DNA from: CAYLPU01 sp964385635
GTDB taxonomy: Bacteria; Chloroflexota; Anaerolineae; B4-G1
Assembly: GCA_964385635.1 (NCBI GenBank)
Contig: CAYLPU010000055.1
Coordinates: 1-32,227, forward strand
Length of the DNA: 32,227 bases
Direction: 5' to 3'
In this document: piece by piece, positions 15,240 to 21,945 of the stretch
How the letters are laid out: each line of letters opens with the position of its first letter
How positions within the stretch are numbered: the stretch's first letter is position 1
The notes under the pieces: generated by a model
Told to the model about the DNA's origin: nothing
Databases searched by the model: none
What the model saw: only the letters and a program-made list of their open reading frames with translations
Position numbers and translations under genes: made by a program

Positions 15240-15572
15240 TCAGACCACCAGCAGTCCCATGTCGCGGGCGAACAGCCCCAGCCGGTCGCCGGATTGCACC
15301 GGCGTGTCCAGCCCCCCCGCTGTGGCCGGTCTCCCGACCGAGCCACGAGTGACCTGTTGATAGCCCAGCCACGGAGCCATCGAGTTGCGGGTGGAGAGAA
15401 GCGCCCCGTTTAGAAAGACGTGGTAGATCTCGGTGAGCGTGATGCCCAGCCGCTCCAACATCATCCCTACCGTCTCCCCCGGCAGAGGTTCTAGCAGCAC
15501 CACGCTTTCCCGGTCAGGCCGGGGGTCGGGCGCGTGGCGGCGCAAACTTCCGTACAGGTGAACTTCCATCAT
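15240..15572 (-). CDS. MoaD/ThiS-like beta-grasp small protein
   Basis: A 110-residue protein with the beta-grasp layout of MoaD/ThiS: an N-terminal VHLYGSLRRHAP strand-turn, VGMMLERLGIT helix, YHVFLNGALL strand and the terminal DRLGLFARDMGLLVV. The usual C-terminal Gly-Gly needed for adenylation and thiocarboxylation is missing (it ends LLVV), so it probably does not carry sulfur in the MoaD way. A segment of about 20 residues in the middle (near VTRGSVGRPATAGG) is coded by a palindromic element at 15322-15346, an in-frame insertion. AAGGGA lies 8 bases before the ATG. Its position between a ferredoxin and hcp suggests a role in the same operon. Confidence 0.7.
   Translation of the reverse strand: MMEVHLYGSLRRHAPDPRPDRESVVLLEPLPGETVGMMLERLGITLTEIYHVFLNGALLSTRNSMAPWLGYQQVTRGSVGRPATAGGLDTPVQSGDRLGLFARDMGLLVV
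15322..15346. repeat. Palindrome inside the MoaD-like gene
   Basis: GTGGCCGGTC (15322-15331) pairs with GACCGAGCCAC (15336-15346) with a one-base bulge. It is read through in frame and adds residues in a loop before the last strands of the beta-grasp fold. Confidence 0.65.
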
Positions 15573-15591
15573 AAACCATATCCCTTCTGCT

Positions 15592-15649
15592 CGTAGTGAC
15601 GACTTTAGTCGTTCAAAGCAAGTCCAGAGCGACTAAAGTCGCCACTACG
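15592..15649. repeat. Intra-operon hairpin element, 20-bp arms
   Basis: Arms at 15592-15611 and 15630-15649 are 20 bases with one mismatch (CGTAGTGRCGACTTTAGTCG), around an 18-base loop. It lies between the second ferredoxin and the MoaD-like gene. It has no T-tract, so it is more likely a dispersed repeat or mRNA-processing hairpin than a terminator. Confidence 0.85.
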
Positions 15650-15657
15650 GTCTTCTA

Positions 15658-16035
15658 TTAACCGTGAATCAGCGCCGGCAGGCAACGGGTGCAGACCCAC
15701 AGGCTCTGCCCCTGATGGCGGACGGGCACGAGGGGAGCCTCGTCCTCGCCTGTTTCGCAGCGGAAGCACCGCTGGGTGATATAGACCTGGCCTTGCTCGT
15801 GCATCAGCGTCTCGGCCCGTTCCTCGTCGAAGGCGGGGGCATCCCGCGTCTCAATGCTCAGCGCGCCGGTGGGGCAGATCGGCAGGCAGAACCCAGCCCC
15901 ATCGCAGAGCGCCTCGTCCACCACCTTCGCCTTGCCGCCCACCAGGACAATCGCGCCCTCGGCGCACGGCGTCACACAAGCGCCGCAGCCGTTGCACAGT
16001 TCCTCGTCAATTTTTACAATCTGTCGCATTGCCAT
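15658..16035 (-). CDS. Ferredoxin with atypical second cluster motif and C-terminal Cys pairs
   Basis: A 125-residue iron-sulfur protein. The first motif, CNGCGACVTPC, is a normal 4Fe-4S set. The second, CDGAGFCLPICP, has Ala where the second Cys is expected, a variant seen in a family of ferredoxins often found with hcp, which may bind a cluster with one non-Cys ligand or a 3Fe-4S cluster. The C-terminal half carries CFRC and CTRC pairs about 27 residues apart, like a small zinc ribbon. There is no clear ribosome site; the ATG lies 4 bases after the NifU-like stop, so translation is probably coupled. It may serve as an electron donor to Hcp. Confidence 0.85.
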   Translation of the reverse strand: MAMRQIVKIDEELCNGCGACVTPCAEGAIVLVGGKAKVVDEALCDGAGFCLPICPTGALSIETRDAPAFDEERAETLMHEQGQVYITQRCFRCETGEDEAPLVPVRHQGQSLWVCTRCLPALIHG

Positions 16036-16039
16036 ACGC

Positions 16040-16282
16040 TTACACTGACACTACACTCTTGACTTCGGGAACCTGCTCCCGCAGTATGCGTTCGATGCCC
16101 ATCTTCAGCGTCATCGTAGACATAGGGCAACCTCTGCAAGCCCCGGTGAGTCGCACTGAGACGACGCCTCTGTCGTCCACGTTGACCAACTCCACGTCTC
16201 CTCCGTCTGCCTGGAGGCTCGGCCTGACGCTCCCCAGGCTCTTTTCTACTTGCTCCTGTAAACTGCTACGTTCCGTACTCAT
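16040..16282 (-). CDS. NifU-like C-terminal domain (Nfu) iron-sulfur scaffold protein
   Basis: An 80-residue protein with only the NifU C-terminal domain: LGSVRPSLQADGGDVELV and the cluster-binding CRGC in GACRGCPMSTMTLK. Such Nfu proteins assemble or deliver 4Fe-4S clusters. The ATG at 16282 has AAAGGAG 11 bases upstream; the open frame before it is intergenic. Placed between two ferredoxins and ahead of Hcp, it may load or repair clusters in these proteins under stress. Confidence 0.92.
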   Translation of the reverse strand: MSTERSSLQEQVEKSLGSVRPSLQADGGDVELVNVDDRGVVSVRLTGACRGCPMSTMTLKMGIERILREQVPEVKSVVSV

Positions 16283-16323
16283 CTTTTTGATTCTCCTTTG
16301 AGGGCGACCACGAGGATTCGCCC

Positions 16324-16575
16324 CTACACATGATTCAATCCGTTTCTTTCTAAATCCGATGTTGTGTCCGCCCTCCAAACAATTTCGTAAGTACAGGTGA
16401 TGGCACCCTGGGGGCACGAGATCTCACACAGTGCACAGTAGGTGCAGTCGGCCGGGCGGGCGATGAACGGTCCTTCCGGCCCCATCTCCGCCGCGCCCGT
16501 GGGACACTGTTCGACGCAAGTGCCACACTGATCGCACAGTGACAAGTTGATTTCGGGTAACGCCCAGTCCTGCAT
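16324..16575 (-). CDS. 2[4Fe-4S] ferredoxin
   Basis: An 83-residue ferredoxin with two complete motifs, CDQCGTCVEQCP and CTYCALCEISCP, each followed by Gly-Ala. It starts at the ATG at 16575, with AAGGTGG 8 bases upstream. It is the first gene of the operon that continues with the NifU-like protein, second ferredoxin, MoaD-like protein, Hcp and DUF166. It follows a Crp/Fnr-type promoter by about 18 bases of leader. Confidence 0.92.
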   Translation of the reverse strand: MQDWALPEINLSLCDQCGTCVEQCPTGAAEMGPEGPFIARPADCTYCALCEISCPQGAITCTYEIVWRADTTSDLERNGLNHV

Positions 16576-16599
16576 AAAAAGAACCACCTTTCTGCCATT

Positions 16600-16640
16600 A
16601 GCGTAGCAGAAAGGCGGTCGTCTGTCTACGACAAAAGTCA
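16600..16640 (-). promoter_or_regulatory. Crp/Fnr class II-type promoter of the ferredoxin-hcp operon
   Basis: Read on the minus strand: operator TGACTTTTGTCG (16640-16629), -35 TAGACA (16628-16623), 17-base spacer, -10 TACGCT (16605-16600). The dyad abuts the -35 box, so its centre is at about -41.5. It shares layout and most bases with the promoters at 28968-29008, 26790-26830 and 26472-26513. The spacer CGCCTTTCTGC is identical to that of the copy at 28968. Confidence 0.8.
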
Positions 16641-16642
16641 CA

Positions 16643-18028
16643 TTATGCTTCGACTAACACGGGCAGCGCAAAAGCGAACGTGCTTCCTTCTCCCTCCACA
16701 CTCTCGGCCCACAAGCGCCCGCCGTGCGCCTCGACCAGGCTGCGGGTGATGGTCAGGCCCAACCCGCTGCCGCCCGTGGCCCGCCGTCGGGCGCGGTCTC
16801 CCCGCCAGAAGCGCTCAAACAGGTGGGGCAGGTCCTCGGGCGGCACACCAGGGCCGTCGTCGGTCACGGTCACGATCACCTCTCGCCCTTCGGCTCCGCT
16901 CGGGACAGGCAGGACAGACCCCTGAACCTCTGCGCGCACGGTGACGTGTCCCCCCTCAGGCACGTACCGGAGCGCATTGTTCAATAGATTGCCCATCACT
17001 TGCGCCAGCCGGTCTCTGTCCGCCTCGACGAGAGGGAGGGAAGCAGGCATCTCCAGCGCCAGGTCTACCCCTCGCTCCTGGGCTTGAATTTGATGGGTCT
17101 CTACCATCTCTTGCAGGAAGGGGACCAGGTCAAGCGGGGTCGTGTGGAGATAGAGTTGCCCAGCGTCGGCCAGGGCCAGCAGACGCAGATCCTCCACCAG
17201 GCGGGAGAGAGTGCGCGTCTGGGCCAGCGCCGCTTGCAGGTTTTCCCGGTCGGTGGGATAGACCCCGTCCAGCATGGCCTCCAACGCCCCCTGAATGACG
17301 GTGAGGGGGGTGCGTAGTTCGTGAGCCACGTCGGCGGTCTGGTGGCGGCGGGCTTTTTCGGCGCGGGCCAGGTCGGCCGCCATAAGGTTAAAGGCGTCCG
17401 CCAGTTGCCCGATCTCGTCGCGTGAGCGGACGGAGACGTGGGTGTCCAGGTCGCCAGCAGCAATGGTTCGGCTGGCCTCGGTGAGTTGGAGCAGCGGGCG
17501 GGTGATGGAGCGCACGAGCAGCGCACCCAGTACCAGCGCGACTACGAGCGCCGCCCCGCCGGAGACTATTAGCGTGACCCTCATTTGCTCCAGGAACGAT
17601 TGTTGTTCCACGGTCAGCCACTCACCGCCGGGCGTCAGCAGTGTGCCGGCCAGTTCGCCGTCCACGAGGATGGGCAGGCCTGTCTCCAGTTCGCCGGCGC
17701 TGGCCGTCTCGCCCACGCCGTCCCCGGTCTGGTCGGCGACGAAACGACCAGCGGCGTCGGCCAGGCGCAACGGAGGGCCGGTACCCGCGCCACGTCCCTG
17801 CCCACGCCGGAGCAGCGATGCGACGCCGTCCCAACTGCCGTGGGCCGCATAGTAGCCGGCCAGGTCGGCGGCAGTTTCTTCCCAGCGGCTTTCGTTGCCG
17901 CTGTCGCGGGCGTAACGCCGGAATTCGTCTGCGGTGGTGCGCCCAGCCAGCAGCAGCGCTCCACCGATGCCGATCAGGATGATGACGGTAAAGGCGGCCA
18001 TCAGTTTCCAGAACAGGCTACTTTGCAT
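16643..18028 (-). CDS. Membrane sensor histidine kinase (BaeS-like)
   Basis: A 461-residue two-component kinase. The first membrane segment is at about residues 9-28, an extracytoplasmic sensor follows, and a second segment lies in VSGGAALVVALVLGALLV. Then come a HAMP linker, the phosphoacceptor His in DVAHELRTPLT, and the ATPase boxes NLLNNALRY, DDGPGVPPEDL, FERFWRGD and GGSGLGL. The ATG at 18028 lies inside the end of the response-regulator gene (11-base overlap), so translation is coupled. A short repeat near 16884-16912 adds an insert (VPSGAEGRE) inside the ATPase domain. The 3' end lies directly against the operator of the hcp operon. Confidence 0.95.
   Translation of the reverse strand: MQSSLFWKLMAAFTVIILIGIGGALLLAGRTTADEFRRYARDSGNESRWEETAADLAGYYAAHGSWDGVASLLRRGQGRGAGTGPPLRLADAAGRFVADQTGDGVGETASAGELETGLPILVDGELAGTLLTPGGEWLTVEQQSFLEQMRVTLIVSGGAALVVALVLGALLVRSITRPLLQLTEASRTIAAGDLDTHVSVRSRDEIGQLADAFNLMAADLARAEKARRHQTADVAHELRTPLTVIQGALEAMLDGVYPTDRENLQAALAQTRTLSRLVEDLRLLALADAGQLYLHTTPLDLVPFLQEMVETHQIQAQERGVDLALEMPASLPLVEADRDRLAQVMGNLLNNALRYVPEGGHVTVRAEVQGSVLPVPSGAEGREVIVTVTDDGPGVPPEDLPHLFERFWRGDRARRRATGGSGLGLTITRSLVEAHGGRLWAESVEGEGSTFAFALPVLVEA
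16884..16912. repeat. CGAAGG-type interspersed repeat in the kinase gene
   Basis: Minus strand reads CCTGTCCCGAGCGGAGCCGA then AGGGC. Related copies lie at 22890-22917 and 25670-25696, each inside a coding sequence and in frame. Confidence 0.6.
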
Positions 18029-18725
18029 TGGCTTTCTCGTCGGGCATGTAATCAAACTTGTACCCCGCGCCGCGCACGGTGATGACGTGGCGCGGATGGG
18101 CCGGGTCGGGCTCGATCTTGCGGCGCAGGTTCTTGACGTGGGCGTCAATCGTGCGCTCGAACACGTACACCTCGTCGCCTAGCACCCGGTCGAGCAGTTC
18201 GGCCCGCGTAAAGACACGCCTCGGTGTGGTCATCAGCACTTGCAGCAGGTTGAACTCGGCGGGGGTCAGGTGTGCCTCTCGCCCGCCGATGGTGACGGTG
18301 TGCGCCTCGCGGTCGAGCACGATGTCGCCACCGCGCAGAACCGCCGGCGGGGTTGGCTCGCCTTGCGCCCGGCGGAGCACGGCCCGCACACGGGCGACGA
18401 GCGCGCGCGGGCTGAAGGGTTTGGTGACGTAATCGTCGGCCCCCAGTTCCAGCCCCACCACCTGGTCGGTCTCCTCGACGCGGGCGGTGAGCATGATGAC
18501 CGGCGTGTCGCGCTCGCGGCGGTAGCGGCGGATAAAGTCCCACCCGTCCATCCCCGGCATCAGCAGGTCGAGGATGACCAGGTCGGGCTTTTCGTGGCGG
18601 GCGACGAAGAGCGCCTGCTGGCCGTCGTTGGCGGTCACGACGCGGTAGCCCACGTCCTCCAGGTAGGCCCGCACGAAGCGTACGATTTCAGGTTCGTCGT
18701 CTACGACGAGGATAGTCTGGGTCAT
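18018..18725 (-). CDS. OmpR/PhoB-family response regulator
   Basis: A 235-residue regulator. The receiver domain has Asp9/Asp10, the phosphorylated Asp53 (VILDLLMPGMDG), Thr80 and Lys102 (DDYVTKPFSP). The DNA-binding domain is a winged helix (LTPAEFNLLQVLMTTP, RTIDAHVKNLRRKIEP, TVRGAGYKF). It pairs with the overlapping kinase gene. A TACAAT -10 box lies on the minus strand at 18740-18735, only 9 bases before the ATG, and there is no ribosome site, so a leaderless transcript is possible as well as read-through from the upstream genes. A likely target is the direct-repeat promoter at 21052-21085. Confidence 0.96.
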   Translation of the reverse strand: MTQTILVVDDEPEIVRFVRAYLEDVGYRVVTANDGQQALFVARHEKPDLVILDLLMPGMDGWDFIRRYRRERDTPVIMLTARVEETDQVVGLELGADDYVTKPFSPRALVARVRAVLRRAQGEPTPPAVLRGGDIVLDREAHTVTIGGREAHLTPAEFNLLQVLMTTPRRVFTRAELLDRVLGDEVYVFERTIDAHVKNLRRKIEPDPAHPRHVITVRGAGYKFDYMPDEKANAK

Positions 18726-18784
18726 TGGGTCTTGATTGTAGCACAAAATCCGCAAGTTCGCTATCGCAAGGGGCGGAGAATAGG

Positions 18785-19240
18785 CTAAGGCGCGTCGCCA
18801 AAGCCCGGCTCGGAGAGGTCGCAGATGCCGTTGTCGTTGGTGTCCACGTAACGCTTGCACTGGCCGGGATAGGGGTCGTTGACCTGGCCAAAGGGGCAGG
18901 CCACCGTGCCGGACGCCTCCGTTGCCGGGGGCGTCGCCGTCGGTACGGGGGTGATGGCATCTGGTGTAGCCGCCGGCTCGTCCAGCGTTTCTGCCTGTTC
19001 GTCGCTTGATGGTGTGACCCCGCTGGTGGGTGCGTCGGTGCTTTCGCTCTCCAAAGTGGGGGTCGCCTGCTCACGGTCGCAGCGTCCGTCGCCGTCCTTG
19101 TCAACGAGAGCCGGGCACTGTCCGGTGCAGACGCCGGTGTCACTCAACAGGCATCCGTTGGTCAGGAAGGCTGCGCCGGCCAAGAGGCCGGTCAGTGACA
19201 ATATGCCAATGACTGCCAGGATCTTAACTGTGCGTTTCAT
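18785..19240 (-). CDS. Exported protein with two EF-hand/thrombospondin-3-like calcium loops
   Basis: A 151-residue protein. Residues 1-27 look like a signal peptide (MKRTVKILAVIGILSLTGLLAGAA) that may stay as an anchor, followed by Cys-rich sequence. Two aspartate-rich loops, DKDGDGRCD and DTNDNGICDLSE, match calcium-binding repeats of dockerin or thrombospondin type 3 style. Between them is a long Thr/Pro/Ala/Glu linker of about 60 residues. It presumably acts outside the membrane. Its ATG overlaps the stop of the preceding gene (TGATG), so the two are translationally coupled. Role unknown; calcium or redox sensing next to a haem-type membrane protein is a guess. Confidence 0.8.
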   Translation of the reverse strand: MKRTVKILAVIGILSLTGLLAGAAFLTNGCLLSDTGVCTGQCPALVDKDGDGRCDREQATPTLESESTDAPTSGVTPSSDEQAETLDEPAATPDAITPVPTATPPATEASGTVACPFGQVNDPYPGQCKRYVDTNDNGICDLSEPGFGDAP

Positions 19241-19995
19241 CAGTCATTCTCCTCGTGCTCTCCTGGCTCTAGCCCCAGGATGATGTTCGCCACGTCCGAA
19301 GGAGCATAGATGCTGCCGTCAGAGAGGGTACGGACGCGGGTGGTGGGGCTGGCTTCCAGGCCGTAGGCCGCCAGGTGAGCCAGCCCATCCGCCACCGGGA
19401 TGTCGCGCTGGGTACACAGTTCCTCCACGGTGAACTGGCCCCATTTCCCTGTCGGTCCCCCTGCCTCGTGCTCCTCTACGGTCGTGTCAGGGGGAATCGT
19501 TTCCTCCTCCACCGGTTCCACTGTTTCGTGCTCTTCCGTGGTCGTGTCGGGAAGAACCGTTTGCTGTTCCCACGACTCCTTGATATTCTCGCCCCAGTCC
19601 ATCACCGTGCCAAAGGGAGGGATGTGATAGGCCGAGCCTATCCAGACGATGATCGTGAGGAGCAGGGCCACGATGAACTCGGCCTTGAGCCGGTATACGC
19701 GACGGGCACGGTCCCGCAGGTAGTTGCGCAGCGCCTTCCAGTTCAGTACCAGGTGGAACACGGCAAAGAGCGCGCTGACGTATCCGATCAGAGTGTGAAT
19801 CGCTTCCCACTGCCCTTTGTCGAATCCCAGGAGCCGCCAGCCCGTGGAGTGGGCAAATCGCCCCGGTGGGGAGACAAAGAGTGCCACCCCGGAAATCAGC
19901 AGGGCGATGGCGGCGAACAGCAAGTGGAACGACACCAGGCTGCGCCAGTTCCAGGAACGACGGTTTTCTTCTTTCTGGGTTGTTTCGGTTTTCAT
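19240..19995 (-). CDS. DUF4405-like membrane protein, probable b-type haem
   Basis: A 251-residue protein with three clear membrane helices in the first half: SFHLLFAAIALLISGVALFV, IHTLIGYVSALFAVFHLVLN and AEFIVALLLTIIVWIGS. Several His residues lie at helix ends (SFH, IHTLIGY, FAVFH), the layout of DUF4405 or cytochrome b561-type haem ligands. The C-terminal half is soluble. It holds two near-copies of an acidic motif (PDTTTEEHETVEP and PDTTVEEHEAGGP), a short internal duplication, then GQFTVEELCTQRDIP, which resembles the small helical domain seen after such membrane parts. It sits in a row of four membrane or exported proteins ahead of the two-component genes. Confidence 0.75.
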   Translation of the reverse strand: MKTETTQKEENRRSWNWRSLVSFHLLFAAIALLISGVALFVSPPGRFAHSTGWRLLGFDKGQWEAIHTLIGYVSALFAVFHLVLNWKALRNYLRDRARRVYRLKAEFIVALLLTIIVWIGSAYHIPPFGTVMDWGENIKESWEQQTVLPDTTTEEHETVEPVEEETIPPDTTVEEHEAGGPTGKWGQFTVEELCTQRDIPVADGLAHLAAYGLEASPTTRVRTLSDGSIYAPSDVANIILGLEPGEHEEND

Positions 19996-20604
19996 TTATC
20001 TCAATCCCTGCCCCGACCACATCGGGCGTCCGGTCTCGTCCCGCAGGACGATCGTTTCGCCGGTGGTGAGGTTCTCGACGGTTCCAGCCTTGAACTCGCC
20101 ATCCTCGTGAAAGCCAAGCACCGTTATCTCATCTCCGACCTCCAGTCCAAAGCCTTCCCGGTACGCGGACTGCCCCATACCGACCAGCACCTGACCCTCG
20201 GCGGTCTGGATGGTGATATCGCCATCTACGATGATCACTTCCCCGGTCAGGGTTTCCCACTCGACGATTCTCACCGTCTCGTTTCGGCCCTGGCCTGCGC
20301 CGGAGATTCGCCCGCCTCCATCAAAAGCGCCCGCGCCGCCGAAAGCACCCTGACCCTGCGCCCCGTTGCCCCTGTTCCCGCGCCCCTGGCCCTGACCTTG
20401 CTGCCCCTGTCCATAAGCGGCGCCGCTGTCCGCCGTTCCTTCGCCGCTCTGCACGATTTCGCCGCGGCCTCGACCTTGTCCCTGTCCGCCGGTTGGGCCT
20501 TGACCTTGAACCTCCGTGGGATTCAGCAGGATATAGCCTACCCCTGCCAACAACACTACTGCCAACAATCCAACTAGACCGTAATTCAACACTCTCTTCG
20601 TCAT
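19996..20604 (-). CDS. Membrane-anchored Gly/Gln-rich protein with C-terminal beta domain
   Basis: A 202-residue protein. An N-terminal membrane segment (YGLVGLLAVVLLAGVGYILL) is followed by about 70 residues rich in Gly, Gln and Arg (GQGQGRGRG, GQGQQGQGQG), probably disordered and outside the cell. A beta-rich module of about 90 residues then ends the protein (WETLTGEVIIVDGDITIQT, VGDEITVLGFHEDGEFKAG), like a small OB-fold of the type found in DUF5666-like domains. The stop abuts the start of the following DUF4405-like gene. No enzyme motif is seen. The Gly/Gln tract is close to the coding repeats of other low-complexity linkers and may vary in length between strains. Confidence 0.75.
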   Translation of the reverse strand: MTKRVLNYGLVGLLAVVLLAGVGYILLNPTEVQGQGPTGGQGQGRGRGEIVQSGEGTADSGAAYGQGQQGQGQGRGNRGNGAQGQGAFGGAGAFDGGGRISGAGQGRNETVRIVEWETLTGEVIIVDGDITIQTAEGQVLVGMGQSAYREGFGLEVGDEITVLGFHEDGEFKAGTVENLTTGETIVLRDETGRPMWSGQGLR

Positions 20605-20651
20605 TTTTTGTACCTCCTATGTGTTTGATTTTGACGAAATCTCAGATTGGT

Positions 20652-20685
20652 AGAAACCGGGTTTTTTCCGAAAAACCTGGTTTCT
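20652..20685. repeat. 34-bp dispersed palindrome, copy 2
   Basis: AGAAACCGGG, TTTTTTCCGAAAAA, CCTGGTTTCT, with one mismatch between arms. It lies between the two membrane-protein genes of the operon and matches the copies at 13467 and 31297. Confidence 0.9.
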
Positions 20686-20697
20686 CGAATCAACAAC

Positions 20698-21003
20698 TCA
20701 CGCTACCACTTTGCATACTTGCTCCTGGGCCCGACGCGGCAGGGAAGGCATCATCTTTTTGGTCAGGCAGACGATCCACTTCCAGTGGAGCGCGACGTGT
20801 ACCATGATGCCGGCGATCATCACCAGGCTGGCCCAGGTGTGCAAGTCGCTCCACGTCCCCCGGCTCAGGCCCAGCAGCGCTGTGGCAAAGCCGGCGTTCC
20901 GCCCGCCCTGGTAGCCGCCGCTGCCCATCAGCAAAAAGGCCACGCCGGTCGCGCCGGAGAGCAGAAACGCCAGACCGATCACCGCGTCCAGCACATAGTT
21001 CAA
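20698..21003 (-). CDS. Small DUF4405-type membrane protein, probable b-type haem (start uncertain)
   Basis: About 100 residues with helices DAVIGLAFLLSGATGVAFLL and a second pair around SDLHTWASLVMIAGIMVHVALHW; His in LHTW and VHVALHW fit DUF4405 haem ligands. The frame opens at a TTG (21003) with no proper ribosome site. A perfect AGGAGG with good spacing instead serves an ATG at 21019 that is in another frame and reads MNKEK before going out of frame. One missing or extra base near 21003-21008 would join them into MNKEK plus this protein, so a small indel (error or real) is likely. It is the first gene of the membrane-protein and two-component operon. Confidence 0.7.
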   Translation of the reverse strand: MNYVLDAVIGLAFLLSGATGVAFLLMGSGGYQGGRNAGFATALLGLSRGTWSDLHTWASLVMIAGIMVHVALHWKWIVCLTKKMMPSLPRRAQEQVCKVVA

Positions 21004-21051
21004 CCTTTTCTTTGTTCATCTCAATACCTCCTTTCGATTTGATTTGCCCAC

Positions 21052-21085
21052 AGTATACCCGGCTTGCGTGAAGGTTGGATGAAGG
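21052..21085 (-). promoter_or_regulatory. OmpR/PhoB-type direct-repeat promoter
   Basis: On the minus strand two 11-base direct repeats, CCTTCATCCAA (21085-21075) and CCTTCACGCAA (21074-21064), are followed after 6 bases by TATACT (21057-21052). No -35 box is seen; the repeats occupy its place, as in PhoB-activated promoters. It lies before the operon that ends with the OmpR-type regulator at 18018-18725, suggesting autoregulation. Confidence 0.6.
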
Positions 21086-21120
21086 AACGATGCGGAAAGT
21101 GTGTAGGATGGGCCAGAATC

Positions 21121-21159
21121 AAAAAGCCCCCGGCCTGAACAAGATTCCAGGCCGGGGGC
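21121..21159 (-). terminator. Rho-independent terminator after the ABC permease gene
   Basis: Perfect 12-base arms (GCCCCCGGCCTG at 21126-21137 and its complement at 21148-21159), followed on the minus strand by TTTTT. It lies 22 bases after the permease stop and closes the seven-gene operon. Confidence 0.92.
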
Positions 21160-21180
21160 GCTAACACCGATGGTTGAAAG

Positions 21181-21945
21181 TCAGTACCCCAATCGCCGGC
21201 TGCGCTGGTGCATCAACACGGACGGTACCAGAAACAGCACCCCGCTCACCAGCAGCACGCCGATATCCAGCCACGGGTCGAGCAGGCCCATCCCCAGCAC
21301 GGCGTGGTTCATCAAATCCTGGGCGTAGGTCAGCGGGGAGAGATAGGCCAGAACCCGCGCCACCGCTCCCATCTCTGCCAGCGGGACAAAGACGCCGCTG
21401 ATGAAGAGCAGCCCCCAGCGCAGCAGCGTGCTGGGCATCATTACGTCGCCCGGGTTGCGAGCGGGGATGGAGCCAAAGATCAACCCCAGGGCCGAGAAGG
21501 AGAACGACCCCAGGAGCACCCCGGCCGCCAGCAGCCAGGGCTGGGCGATACTCGCTCCAAAGGCCACCACGCCGCCGAGCAACGCGACGGCCGACACGCC
21601 GATGGCGAAGATAGCCCCCACCGCCGTCTTGCCCAGGAGCAAGGTCAGCAGCGACATCGGCGCCGCCAGCAACCGGTCGTAGGTGCCGAGGCGTCGCTCC
21701 AGGGGAATGATGAACGGCCCGGCGGCGGCCGCGGTGAAGAAGGTGGTCAGGGCCAGCAGCCGGGCGACGCCCTGGGCGGCGGCCATCTCACGCCGCACCG
21801 AGAAGGAGAAGAACATAAAGAACGGCATGAACAAACCGAACATGATCATCCCCGGCCGGAGATAGTAGACTTTCATATCTTTGACAGTCACGGCCCATGC
21901 CTGGGCCAGTTCGTCTTGCAGTCGTTGCAGCCATCCGTCTTTCAT
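21181..21945 (-). CDS. ABC-2 type transporter permease
   Basis: A 254-residue membrane protein with about six hydrophobic segments, among them MIMFGLFMPFFMFFSF, LLALTTFFTAAAAGPFII, VGAIFAIGVSAVALLGGVVAF, LLAAGVLLGSFSFSALGLIFG and IGVLLVSGVLFLVPSVL. LERRLGTYDRLLAAPMSLLTLLLGK is the typical ABC-2 coupling region and SPLTYAQDLMNHAV the conserved C-terminal part. It pairs with the overlapping ATPase gene (its ATG overlaps the ATPase stop by 4 bases, ATGA). The substrate cannot be read from sequence; export of a lipid, drug or peptide is usual. Confidence 0.92.
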   Translation of the reverse strand: MKDGWLQRLQDELAQAWAVTVKDMKVYYLRPGMIMFGLFMPFFMFFSFSVRREMAAAQGVARLLALTTFFTAAAAGPFIIPLERRLGTYDRLLAAPMSLLTLLLGKTAVGAIFAIGVSAVALLGGVVAFGASIAQPWLLAAGVLLGSFSFSALGLIFGSIPARNPGDVMMPSTLLRWGLLFISGVFVPLAEMGAVARVLAYLSPLTYAQDLMNHAVLGMGLLDPWLDIGVLLVSGVLFLVPSVLMHQRSRRLGY

